Part shown: one piece after another, positions 32,384 through 42,900 of the stretch | How the letters are laid out: each line of letters starts with the position of its first letter | How positions within the stretch are numbered: the first letter of the stretch is position 1 | Origin: Setophaga petechia | Taxonomy: Eukaryota > Chordata > Aves > Passeriformes > Parulidae | NCBI GenBank assembly: GCA_024362935.1 | Contig: JANCRA010000028.1 | Location: 6,382,476 to 6,446,475 of the forward strand | Direction: 5' to 3' | DNA length: 64,000 nucleotides | Notes under the pieces: model-generated | Databases searched by the model: none | What the model was told of the DNA's origin: nothing | What the model saw: only the letters and a program-made list of their open reading frames with translations | Made by a program: the position numbers and the translations under genes

Positions 32384-34400
32384 GCCCCCCGTGCGTGGGG
32401 GACAGCGGGGCAGCTGTGCCCCTCACCCTGCACCGGCCTCGCCACCTCCTCCTGCCAGCACCAGCCACCCAGCCGGGATGGGATGTGCTCCTCGCTCCCT
32501 GCTGCTTGTGGGAGCTGTGTCAGTGCTGGGCAGTGTCCTGAGCTGTGTCAGTGCTAAGCAATTGCAGTGCTGGGCAATGCCCTGTGTCACTGCTGGGCAA
32601 TATCCTGTGTCACTGCTGGGCAATGTCCCTGCTGGACCTGGTGCCAGCCCCGCGGTTGGGGCAGTGCTGGCGGTGTGGGAGGCTGAAATTCAGAGTCAGT
32701 GCCATTTTGGAGCTTGCAGCCTCTTCTCCTTCCCTCTGGACCAAGAGCTTTCCCAGGGCTGAGCTGGGCTCCCTGCATCTCCTCCTGGGGTGCCCATTGT
32801 GATGGCACCCGAAGCTGTGACAGGCTCCATCCTCCAGCCAAAGCACCCCTTGACCTGTCCCCTCTGGGGCCAGAGCCCAGCATGGCCAACATCCTTCTGA
32901 CACCATTGCCCTGCAAACCAGCTGCCAGGGGACTCTGGTATTTTGGGATGAGCATGGACATGTGTCAGATGTCCATGTAGAAACTCTTCTCACACACATG
33001 GAGCACTGCAGAGGCCTGAAGGTTTATCTGGGCTGGCTTTTGGGCTCCCTCTGGGGCATGTGTTTCCTACCCTCTGACAGAAGAAGGCTTTTGTCCAAAG
33101 CTTAATGAATTGCATTCAAGGAGGGGTTGTCCTGCTGTCCTGCCTTTTCTGTCCCTTTGTTTCCTTTCTCTCCTTGCTGTACTGAGAGAGAATCCCTGGA
33201 TAACCCTTTCATCCTTCCTTTCTTCCTTGATTTTTCAAAACTTAAGCTCTCCACAAGGGCATCAGCCTTCTGCCTGACTCTGCCACAGCTGGGCAGTATT
33301 TTCCATTGCTCAAGGCAAACCTTGGGAAATATGACAACACCTCCTCTTTACATCAGTTTTGGTCATTTGGGATCTTTTGGGGGGTCAGGCAGAGACCAGG
33401 GGCTGTGTCCAGAGGTGAGGGACAGCTTTGCTTTGCAGGTTAAAGCAGGTATTCCTGCTTGGCTGGGCTCCCAGGAATAAAAACACTACATTGATTCTTT
33501 TCCACCAGGTCAGGGAAGCCCTGAGGATGGTTTTACAGGCCAGGGTTTGTGCCCCACAGGGGATGGGGAGACCCTTCAGAAGGGCAGTTTTGCTTGCAGA
33601 CAAAGTGTTTGCACATCCCCCTTGGTTTGGCTGACACAGCTTGTGTTACCCAGCACCAGGACACCTGGCTGCTCATGTGGCAGTGGCAGGAGTGACAGTG
33701 CTCACAGGACCTGAGCCAGGTGGCTTTGGACAGGTCTCCAGGTAGAGCAGACCCTAGAAGTTACCACTTAGTTCAAAGAGGTACAAGCCAAGCCACAACC
33801 TCAAAAAAAACCCCCTTGGATTTGCCTGGAATTGGGTTGGGCCAAATTTTTATTTATTAGGTGCCTTCTTTCCTGAGCTAGCAAAGCATGTCCCCAGTGC
33901 TTGACTTACAAGAGGAGAGGGGAGGTGTCTCCAAGGTTCCTCCTGTGATGTGAGTGCTGCCTTTCTGGCCTTTGGATGTGTGAGAGGATCCTGGTGGATC
34001 CCATTCCTGCAGCAAATGCCACCTTCTCCCCAAACACACATCCCTTCAGAGGGCAACAGGAGGAGGTTGCTCTGTTGAGGGTATTTCCTTCCTCAGCCCA
34101 GCTAAAACACAGCTCAGAGGAGCAGGGAGAGGCTGGATGCTCTTGGTTGATGGTTTAACACACTGGTGGATGAGGGGAGATGTCCAGATCTGACAGAGAC
34201 ATTGTCACTCTGGTTCTTCCAGAAGGCTGGATGGGAGCACTGCCTTACAGACCTTCAGATTTTGGCTTTGTTTCTCACTTTCTGTGTCACAGGATAGGAA
34301 AATGAGGGGGAAGCGATGATCTGCAAGCAAAAAATGTTAATTTGTAAATAGGGAAGAGTCTGGAAGAGTTTACTGTTGTGTAGAATAAATTAATTTTATT
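32384..34400 (+). other. SH2B2: SH2B2 3'UTR (inferred extent)
   Basis: Noncoding sequence after the TGA at 32381-32383. It contains a ~24-bp imperfect repeat ('tgtcactgctgggcaat') at about 32520-32635. Two AATAAA signals lie downstream, at 33476-33481 and 34384-34389. Which one is used is not known from sequence. Confidence 0.55.
34384..34389 (+). terminator. SH2B2: Candidate poly(A) signal for SH2B2
   Basis: AATAAA in an A/T-rich context followed within 30-40 bp by G-rich sequence. An upstream AATAAA at 33476-33481 is an alternative. Confidence 0.45.
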
Positions 34401-35501
34401 TAAAAAAAGAAAGGGGAGGGGGGGGACTTGTTAAACAAATGGAGAACTCGAGTTCCGGTTTTAAAATAAAATCACTTGCAAAAACAACAGCATGTGAGCA
34501 AGAGCTTTGGGCTTTGCTGGATTTGCTACCAAAAAAAAAAAGGGAAAAACAGAGGGAGGATGCTGTCATGTCTCATGTGTGCAGACCCTGTTGGTATCTC
34601 TGGGCAGCTGGGGCCAGGCTGGGTCTGTCTCTGCCTGCTGGAGTGCACTGAGAAGAGAGGAAGAGGAGGAAAGGAGAGGAGGGAGAGGAGAGTTCTCTGC
34701 TGAGCAGAGGGAGGAGGAGGGTGGGTCCAGGCTGGAGAGGACAGGGTTTCCTCTCCTTCCAGCCTGTTATTTACTTTGTCTGGTTAGTCAGTGGTGCAAG
34801 TCAGAATAGTCCATCCCCCAAGCAGCAGGATAATGGGGAATGAGCAGCCCAGGGCTGTGAAAATGCCCCTCCCTCGCTAAAGGCCTATGCTAGCATCTCC
34901 CATGGCCTGTCATTCCCCCTCCTCTGCCTTCATCTCTCCTGGGAGACTGTGCCTCACGCTCTGACGTTGTATGTCTTTCTAGTGTGCTCTTTTCTGCTGA
35001 GAATCCCCTGGGAAAACTGGAGCATTGTCCCAGACTGTACTGTGACAGCTAAGCAGTGACAGACGCAGCTAACACATGGCTTTTGGGGGGGTGGAGGGAG
35101 CTGCTCAGCTCAGTAATCAGGCCATGGTTGTGTCATGATCCATTCACAAAAACATTCCCTCCCCAAAAGTCACCAGAGCCTTTTCAGGGCTCCCGGAGAG
35201 CTCATCCATCAGGAGCTGGGCAGCTGGGGAGGTGACACTGAGGGCTGTGCCTGGGGACAGCTGCTCCTCCTGCCTCACAGAAAGCCATTCACACCTCAGC
35301 TTATTAGCAAATTGACTAATTACAGCATCAGCCTTGCTGGAAAACATCCCTTTCCTTTCACAGGGTGTCTGGAAGGGCAAGGGGAGGACAAAACAGCATC
35401 GAATGCAGAGATTTGATGGTGAAACAAGGGGAAAGCAGCCTCAGCAGCCTGTGTGCTGGATTCCATGCTAGCAGTGCCCTCTGCCCAGGGCTGGAGAAGG
35501 A

Positions 35502-35880
35502 TTGGGCTGCAGGGATGCTGCAATGGGCTGCAGGGATGCTGGACTGGGCTGCAGGGATGCTGCAATGGGCTGCAGGGATACTGGAATGGGCTGCAGGGAT
35601 GCTGGACTGGGCTGCAGGGATGCTGGATTGGGCTGCAGGGATACTGGACTGGGCTGCAGGGATACTGGAATGGGCTGCAAGGATGCTGGATTGGGCTGCA
35701 GGGATACTGGAATGGGCTGCAGGGATGCTGGATTGGGCTGCAGGGATGCTGGACTGGGCTGCAGGGATGCTGGATTGGGCTGCAGAGATGCTGCAATGGG
35801 TTGCAGGGATGCTGGATTGGGCTGCAGGGATGCTGGACTGGGCTGCAGGGATGCTGGATTAGGCTGCAGGGATGCTGGTG
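35502..35880 (+). repeat. 21-bp minisatellite, 18 copies
   Basis: The unit is 'ctgcagggatgctggattggg' with small variants and includes a CTGCAG palindrome. As 21 is a multiple of three, all frames stay open on both strands, giving spurious heptapeptide-repeat translations such as 'GCRDAGL' and 'CSPIQHP'. Confidence 0.95.
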
Positions 35881-37567
35881 CTGAGCTGTGCCCTGGCACA
35901 CACCATGAACTGGACAAAAATGCAAAGGGATTGCAGCAGCGCAGCTGCCCACGATTCACGTGGGTGTTGGAGCTCCACGGCTGCTCCTGCCTGACGTGCA
36001 GGTTCTGTCTCAGCAAAGGATTGCAGTGCTTCCAGAAGGATCCCTTTGGTAAGAGAACTCCTCAGAAACACAAATGAGCTTCTTTGATAAAGATGAGGGA
36101 GCCGAGTTTTGTTTGGTTCAAACTGACCTATGAAAACACTGCCCTGTTCTAATGCAAATCCGCTGACCCCAGTAAGGCCAGTCCTGCCCAGATCCCAGCC
36201 CCGCACTGATTTTGTGGGCTTTTTATTTTGATTAAATACTTCCTATTTTTTTATGACTTAAGTAACTGTCTAGCCCCCCTCCCCAGATTTTTTAAAAGTA
36301 AATAATGCAGAATACATCAAGAGTCTGCACCAACTCCCTCAACTGTAGTTTGAGAGTGAGATGTTCCCAGGTCTCTTGCCCCACAGTTTGCAGGGGCTCT
36401 GCCTGATGACAGGCAGCTGCCTGTTTGTTTCCTGGGGCTGTGAGCTGTGTTCTGGGCAAGTGAGTCCAGCTGCTCCCTGCACTCCTCAGGCTGCCATTCT
36501 GCCTTCCTCCCATGGGGACTGGCACGGGAGGGCCAAGTCCTGGCAGCTCATCATTCACAGCCCTGCTGTGGGAAGAGGGGCGTTTGCAGATGTGGCTGTG
36601 AGGAAGAAACAGGGTGAAATGTTAGGGATTAGATGTGCTTAGGACTCAGCAGAGGAAACTCAGTTGGTTTGCAGCAATTCTGCTTTGTAAAACAGAATGT
36701 GGTGACTGAGAGGGGACAGAGGACCTGCCGTGGCCTCTGCAACAGAGCCGGTGTCTCCCTGGCAGGGCTGAGCCCAGCCTGGCATGGATGGTTTCTGTCC
36801 TGGTGTGCTGAAGACAACCCAAGGCTGGGAGAGCCGCAGGCACAGGAGCTGGGGAGCTGGCAGACAGCGTGGAGGAAGCTGTTTGCATTGCTCCAGCCAG
36901 GGCTGAGACTGCAAGGATGCCGTCCAGGACCAGCGGCCAGCTGGGAACTCAGCCAGCACTAAATTCACACCATTCTTTTACAAATCAGGTTGGTAAGAAA
37001 AACACGAGACACAAACTAGTGTGATTTCCATAGCAACCTCAGCGGAGGTTGAAAAGTCTTTTGTAAACATAGGGCTGAACCTGAGGATCAGCTCCGATTT
37101 TCTCCACAGAAAGGGGAAGAGAATGGAGGCTTAATAAATTCAGGCCATACAAATGAACTATAAATCTCAGAAGGAGCCATTCCCAACCTCTCTGTTCCCC
37201 TTTCTGTCACCCTCTCCACATGCACAGCACGAAGCTGTCTGAAACCCAGAGCCCAACTTCCCGGCTCTGGCTTATCTCCATAAACTGCACAAAGGCTTAT
37301 GCCCCTCTTCCATTGCAGCTGACCTTTACTGGCTAATTCTGTGACGCACACACAGCCCCAGCACATGCCATGCCATTTCTGTAGGGCCACAGTGACTTGA
37401 AATGAAATTTGGCTTGCAGTGGAGGCCTGTACTGCAGCCAGCTCTGGCTCCTCTTCCCCACCATGGCTTCTTCCAGCTCCGTCAGGCAAGCCTGGATTTG
37501 GGTGTAGCAGCCCTCAGCTCATCCAGGCGCTGTTCCTGCAAACCCCAGGTGTGAATATGGATGCAAA

Positions 37568-38055
37568 TGTTAGGAAAATTAATCCACAAACACCAGAGGT
37601 TTATGTCCAAAAAGGAGACAGAGGAGTCCTTTTACTTTATTCAAATAAAGGGAGACGCCATGGGGCATTCCCCTGGGATCTCTCGAATTTTTGGAGGACG
37701 CAGCCTCCTTTTTATCCCAATTTCCAGCCGTATTTCCCTTCTCTCTTTCCCCATTGGCTGAGGTACTTGAGAGGTTCAGACTTCCCAAAACACCTGATAT
37801 CAGAGATTTCCCTCTAATACATAACCTCCCTTTTAAATTTTAATTCTTATGGATTTTAGGGCTTTTTCTTCCCCATTGTTTCTTTCATCTCTCAATGTCT
37901 AATTCCATTTATCAGCAAACCTAAAGTTTATTTGTAAAAGCAAACATCTTTTTGGAATGGAATCCTTCCCATTGTTTCCTTTATCTCCCAGAGCTGGTTT
38001 TATCTACCAGCAGACCCACAGCTTGTTTGTAAAGACAAATCCTCTATTCCTCTCA
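37568..38055 (-). mobile_element. Probable ERV LTR fragment
   Basis: It begins 'tgttaggaaaattaatcc' and includes a reverse-strand AATAAAG (plus-strand 'ctttatt' at 37636-37642). It continues through 'aggagacagaggagtcc' text that I associate with passerine LTRs. GCAAA occurs on the left at 37563-37567 and after a CA at 37915-37919, which could be a 5-bp target duplication. However, similar sequence continues to about 38040 as a degenerate ~95-bp repeat, so the right end is uncertain. Confidence 0.45.
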
Positions 38056-38516
38056 CAAACAGCACAGCATCTCCCCCCCCTGCTACCTGCCCACACGGTG
38101 CTGTGGGGAGCAGTGCTGCCGTTCATCACTGTCAGCAGACAAAGACCACGGGCCACGCTGGTTAATGACCAAAGTGACACGAACAGATGGCGCAGGCAGG
38201 CTGCCACGGGGGCACCAGGAAGTGCTGTATCGCTTACACCCTCACGGGGAAGGGATTTGGCAGGGCTGAGGGCACTGGTGAAAAACACACTGAATTTTCA
38301 GCCTGCTCAGGCTCTGCTGGACGGAGCGTGGCAGATGCCAGAGCTGCCGTGCTAATGCGGCCTGCTGGGGACAGCCTGCAGCCCTGAGAAGGTGTGTGAG
38401 GGGACAGGGGACATCAGAGCTCAGCAAAACAGCTTGGGCAGGAGCAGGATGCACGGCCACAGCTGGGACATGGGAGCAGTGACGCAGGGAACAAGCTGTA
38501 TCTGAGTTTTTGAGTG

Positions 38517-39069
38517 TCTGAGGTAGGCTGGAGCCAGGCCCTCCTCAGTGGTGCTGAGCCATGGCATGAGAGGCTGGAGCACAGGCAGTTCCACCCAAAA
38601 ATGAGACAGGGGACTGTTGGAGCGAGCCCAGAGAAGACAAACCAGATGATTGGCAGGGTGGAGTGCCTCTCCTACAAGGAAAGGCTGAGAGAAGTGGGAT
38701 TGTTCAGCCTGGAAAGGAGAAGGCTTCAGGGTGATCTAATTGTGGCCTTTCAGTACCCAAATGGACAGAAAGATGCAGAAGGACTTTGAACACAAGTTTG
38801 TACTGACAAATGGGGGAACTGCTTCAAACGGAAAGGGTGGGTTTAGATGAGGTATTAGGATTAAATTCTTTGCTGTGAAGGTGGTGCAGCTCCAGCATGG
38901 ATAGCCCACAAACTCTTTGACTGCTGTATCCCTGGAAATGCCCAAGGCCAGGTATGAGAGAATTCTCAGCAGCCTGGTCTAGTGGGTGGCATCCCTGCCC
39001 ACATCAGGGGGTTGGAATAGGAAGATCTTTAAGTTCCCTTTCAACCCAAACCATCCTGTGATTCTATGA
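38517..39069 (+). mobile_element. CR1 LINE 3' segment (~550 bp)
   Basis: The longest CR1 piece here. It includes 'agaagtgggattgttcagcc', 'ttctttgctgtgaaggtgg', 'ctggtctagtgggtggc' and the end 'ccatcctgtgattctatg'. Confidence 0.9.
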
Positions 39070-39261
39070 GAAAGAACTTCTTCACTGTGTGGGTGATCAG
39101 CACTGGCACAGGCTGCACAGACATGGTGTGGGGTGTCCCCAAAAGCCCTCTGGACACAGCCCCGAGTGTCACCCTCAGGGGATTGTGCTGGATTAGTGGG
39201 GGGCAGACTGGGTGATGCCAATGGTCCTTTAAAAACTGAACCATCATTCTGTGACTCTGTG
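39070..39261 (+). mobile_element. CR1 LINE 3' tail
   Basis: It starts 'aaagaacttcttcactgtg' immediately after the previous CR1 end and finishes 'ccatcattctgtgactctgtg'. It has the body of a CR1 3' region. Confidence 0.8.
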
Positions 39262-39262
39262 C

Positions 39263-39447
39263 CTTCAAAGAACCCCATTGAGGGTGGCAGAGCGCTGGGA
39301 CAAGCTGCCCAGGAAGGCGGTGGAGTGTCCCTATCTGGAGATATTCCAAACCCACCTGGACACATTCCTGTGTCACCTGCCTTGTCAGCAGGTTTGGGTT
39401 GGCTGATCTACAGAGGGCCCTTCCAACTACACAGTTTGGTGACTCTG
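39263..39447 (+). mobile_element. CR1 LINE 3' tail
   Basis: 'gacaagctgcccaggaagg', 'gatattccaaacccacctgg' and 'cccttccaactacacagttt' identify another CR1 3' end placed in tandem. Confidence 0.8.
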
Positions 39448-39469
39448 CCTTCAGCCTCCGTCCAGGCTG

Positions 39470-39655
39470 CAGGGTACGGACATTAGGAGGGGGAATTTCT
39501 TCACAGAAAGGGTGATTAGGTATTGGCACAGGCTGCCCAGTGAGGTGGTGGAGTCATTGTCCGTGGAGATGTTCAAGAAACGACTTGTAGCACTCAGCGC
39601 TCTGGATGACAGGGTGGAGACAGGGCAGAAGTTGGGTTCGATGATCCCAGTGGTG
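39470..39655 (+). mobile_element. CR1 LINE 3' tail
   Basis: 'gaatttcttcacagaaaggg', 'ggcacaggctgcccagtgag' and 'ggttcgatgatcccagtgg' are CR1-type. The final octamer repeat is not clear. It ends about 130 bp before the PRKRIP1 CRE site. Confidence 0.75.
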
Positions 39656-39787
39656 TTTCCTCGGTGTCCCTGTCCCCTCCCGGACTCAATTCCGTGGCTC
39701 CCTCACACGGGGGTCCCTCACAGAGCTCCCGCCTCTGCCCGGCCCTCACCGCACCCGCCATGACGGGGCCGCCCGCGTCGCGCGCCG

Positions 39788-39795
39788 TGACGTCA
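39788..39795. promoter_or_regulatory. PRKRIP1: CRE/ATF site TGACGTCA
   Basis: A full 8-bp CREB/ATF palindrome 30 bp upstream of the PRKRIP1 ATG, in a CpG island. Function is inferred from the motif and its position only. Confidence 0.6.
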
Positions 39796-39825
39796 CGGGG
39801 GGCGGGGCGCGGCCAGGGCCGGAAC

Positions 39826-39945
39826 ATGGCGGCGCCCTCGGCCCCGCGGCCGCCCCGGCCCCGCAAGGAGCCGCAGCCGCTCGTCATCCCCAGGAGCGCG
39901 GCCGAGGAGCAGCGCCTCCGCCTCGAGCGCCTCATGAGGAACCCG
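39826..39945 (+). other. PRKRIP1: PRKRIP1 coding exon 1
   Basis: Residues 1-40, [20 protein letters not shown] followed by [20 protein letters not shown]. Phase 0 end; donor GTGAGG. Confidence 0.95.
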
Positions 39946-42900
39946 GTGAGGGCACCCTCCGGGGCACGGCCCGGGGCGGTGGGAGAGGAGAGGGACGCTG
40001 AGATCCCCGCGGGGTCCGTGAGGGGAGAGGGACACCCGAGACCCCCACCCCAACCGCCCCCTGGGTCTGTGATGGGACAGGGACACCGAGCCCCCCACCC
40101 TCGGTGTCTGTGAGGTGAGAGGGACTCTGAGACCCTCTCGGTGTCTGTGAGGGGAGAAGGACGCCGGGACCCCCCCACCTCTGGCTCTGTGAGAAAAGAG
40201 GGACTAACACCCACTTTCCTTCCTCCGGGGTCCGTGAGGGGAGTGGGACCAACCTCCCCCCTCTCGTCTCCGTGTCCGTGAGGGAAGAGGAACCGACACT
40301 CCCTCCCGGGGGTCTGTGAGGAGAGAGGGACCAGCCAATCCCCCCTTTTCCTTCCCGGTTCCATGAAGGGATCGACACACGCCCCCTCCTCCTTGCCGAG
40401 TCCCCAAGGGGAGCGGGACCGATCCCCCCACACTCTGTATTGCTGTGAGGGGAGAAGGACCCGTCTTTTGTGGGATGCTGTGAGGAGAGAGACGCTTCTC
40501 TGGGAACACGGGGGCCCCTCAGTGCTCTGCTCGCTGCTCTTTCCTCTGTCCACTGCTATTAATGTGCGGGAGCATGACCCTGATCCTCTAACTGGGTGTT
40601 TTGATCCTTTCCTGAGGAGGTTTTTGCCAGGAGGAGACTCTCACCCTCTGCTCTGTGTGTGCTGGAGCAGGCTGAGACTTCCCCACAGCACGTTCTTCCT
40701 CTGACCTTGCACCATGTGTTCTCCCTCCCCTGCTCTTCCCTGTCCTCTAGCTCTGGCATGGAAGGTGCTCAAACACCTTTCAGCATTTCCCAGATTACTG
40801 GCAGTGGAATTATACCAGTTCCTGTGAGTGCTTGGAGGTGCTGACGTGCTTCCTTCTAGCTCCCGTGCTGAAAAGAGGCACAGACACTCCTAATCCTCCT
40901 GGGGTTTGTTGACCTGCAGGCCTGAATGTGAGGGACAGAGAGGATCCCTTCTGATTCTCCTCTTCTGCCTGCTCCTGATCCCTGTGCATGAAGAAATTGC
41001 TGCAGCTGTGCTCCTTCTGAGATCTGTCAGTTGGTGGAAGAGGCTGTTGTCAGACGTATCCCGCCTTTCAACAAAGTGTTAAAATTGCAGACTTTGCTCC
41101 GGGAAGATACTGATGGCTGCTTGGTTTGTTCTTGCAGGAAAAGACTGTACCAATTCCTGAAAAACTGAATGAATGGGCACCTCGACCTCCCCCGGAGTTC
41201 GTTAGAGATGTCATGGGTAAAGATTCTATTCTTCAGATAACTCTGGTGTCAGCCACAATTAACTTAGAAAAATGTTTAGCAGGGAAGGACAGAGGTGGTT
41301 TTCTTCTGCTTATTTTGCTGGAGAAAAGAGGTGTGAAATGTGCTTTGAGAGTTGATTTTTCAAGTTTTATTTGGTTCTCTGATTTCCAGTTTTTTGCTGG
41401 CTGTCAGAATGCAGAGAGAACAAAGCCTGTGGCACTGCAGCACGTGGGCTGCCTGCAGTGCAATAAGCTGCTGCTCTGGTGATGACAACTAAATGATGAT
41501 GAGTAAATCTGTCCTCTCCATGGATCTGAGAGTGCTCTGGAAGATTGGCAGTGTGAAGTCCTTCTTTTGACTGCTTTGAGCCTGAATCTCAGGCTGTGAG
41601 AAGCAGGCACATGCAGCAGGTGTGAATGTGTGTGCTCAGGTAGGGAGCTGGCAGCTGTGCCAGGACCCTGACCCAAGTACTCTGTGAGCACTTTACTTCT
41701 CCCTGCAGGGATTAAATGGAGCTGCTGTGGTATAAACTGCCTGCATGTAGAAGTTCTGAATTTGAGACCTCCATCCTTTCTAGAGGTTGACCTGTTCTCA
41801 TTTCAGAATAATTGATCTTGGACTCAAGTTTTTATATGCTTTTGAATAAAATCTGCTTATAGTTATTCTCCCATGGCTTTTTCAAATAGCTTTGCTATGT
41901 GCTTGAGTGAATGGTCTTGTTTTTCTGGGAGTACCTGACGTGCTGGGACTCTGTTGGTATCAGGAGCACCCCTGTTGCAGTCCCAGCTGCTGGGTTTTAG
42001 TTAGGTGTCTTCTTTGAGGTTTGTATTCCTGTGCTTTCCCTTGAGAAGGGGCTTGGGAGGCAGGGGGAGAGAGTGGAGCACGATGCTTAAAGCTCCTGCA
42101 AGGCTTCAGCATGCAGGCTGATGCCAGGAAGAGAGAGCTGTAGGAGTTTAATTTATGAAGAAACACTTAAAAACTGTCAGTGGATCTGTTTTGCATGGGA
42201 AAGTACAAGATCACCTTTTACCACCTTTCTGTTCACCTTTATTTTATGTTTGAGAAATGCTGAAAATTAGTTGGAAGCAACATCAGCAGGGTACTGTAGC
42301 TCGCCTCTGCCTGTAAGAGATTGTGGAGTGCATTTCATCTCCACTTCTTTGCCTGCCTTGATGTGCAGGGTGGGCTCTGCAGGGGGGTAATTGTAGGACC
42401 TGCAGTGACCCAAAAGTGTGTGGGTTTGCAGCTCACTCTGCTTTTGCTTGTGAGCTAAGTTTAAAGTGGTGACACACTCTGTGTGCTGCTGGCAGGTTTT
42501 CATCTGGCAGTGCCCTTTTCGGTGTCCCATCCCTCAGTGTCCAGCTGTGTTGTACTGCACTAGGCACGACTTCTTACACAGCTGCAGTGGTTTGTGAACA
42601 TCTGTTTGCCTCCTTTGCTAGCAGGCTGAGCTCTCCCTTGTTGCAGGTTCCAGTGCTGGGGCTGGGAGCGGGGAGTTCCACGTGTACCGGCACCTCCGTC
42701 GGCGAGAGTACCAGAGGCAAGATTTCATGGATGCCATGGCTGAGAAGGTCAGCACAACTCTTTATAACTCCCCCCTACCCCCAGCTGTTTGTTGCTCTTT
42801 GCAAATCTGTGTTTTCTTTGAAAGTCATGTACAAATAATTCCCTTGTCAGAGGAGTCTGTAGGAGTGTGTGATCTGTGGTGTCTGTGTCAGTACTGAAAC

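Larger units (their letters stand above)
34400..39720. other. Intergenic region between SH2B2 and PRKRIP1
   Basis: No coding exon is recognised. It contains a 21-bp minisatellite (35502-35880), a probable LTR fragment (from 37568) and a cluster of CR1 tails (38517-39655). The rest is unannotated noncoding DNA. Confidence 0.7.
39660..39945 (+). promoter_or_regulatory. PRKRIP1: PRKRIP1 CpG promoter
   Basis: A short CpG-rich region surrounds the start codon. A perfect CRE palindrome lies at 39788-39795 and 'ggggcggggcgcgg' follows just downstream. No TATA box is seen. The transcription start probably lies close to the ATG, giving a very short 5'UTR. Confidence 0.75.

Noticed and set aside
31773..32468. 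231-codon minus-strand open frame
   Set aside because: Antisense shadow of the last SH2B2 exon and the 30-bp minisatellite.
39594..40553. 319-codon minus-strand open frame
   Set aside because: Antisense to PRKRIP1 exon 1 and its intronic minisatellite; no recognisable domain.
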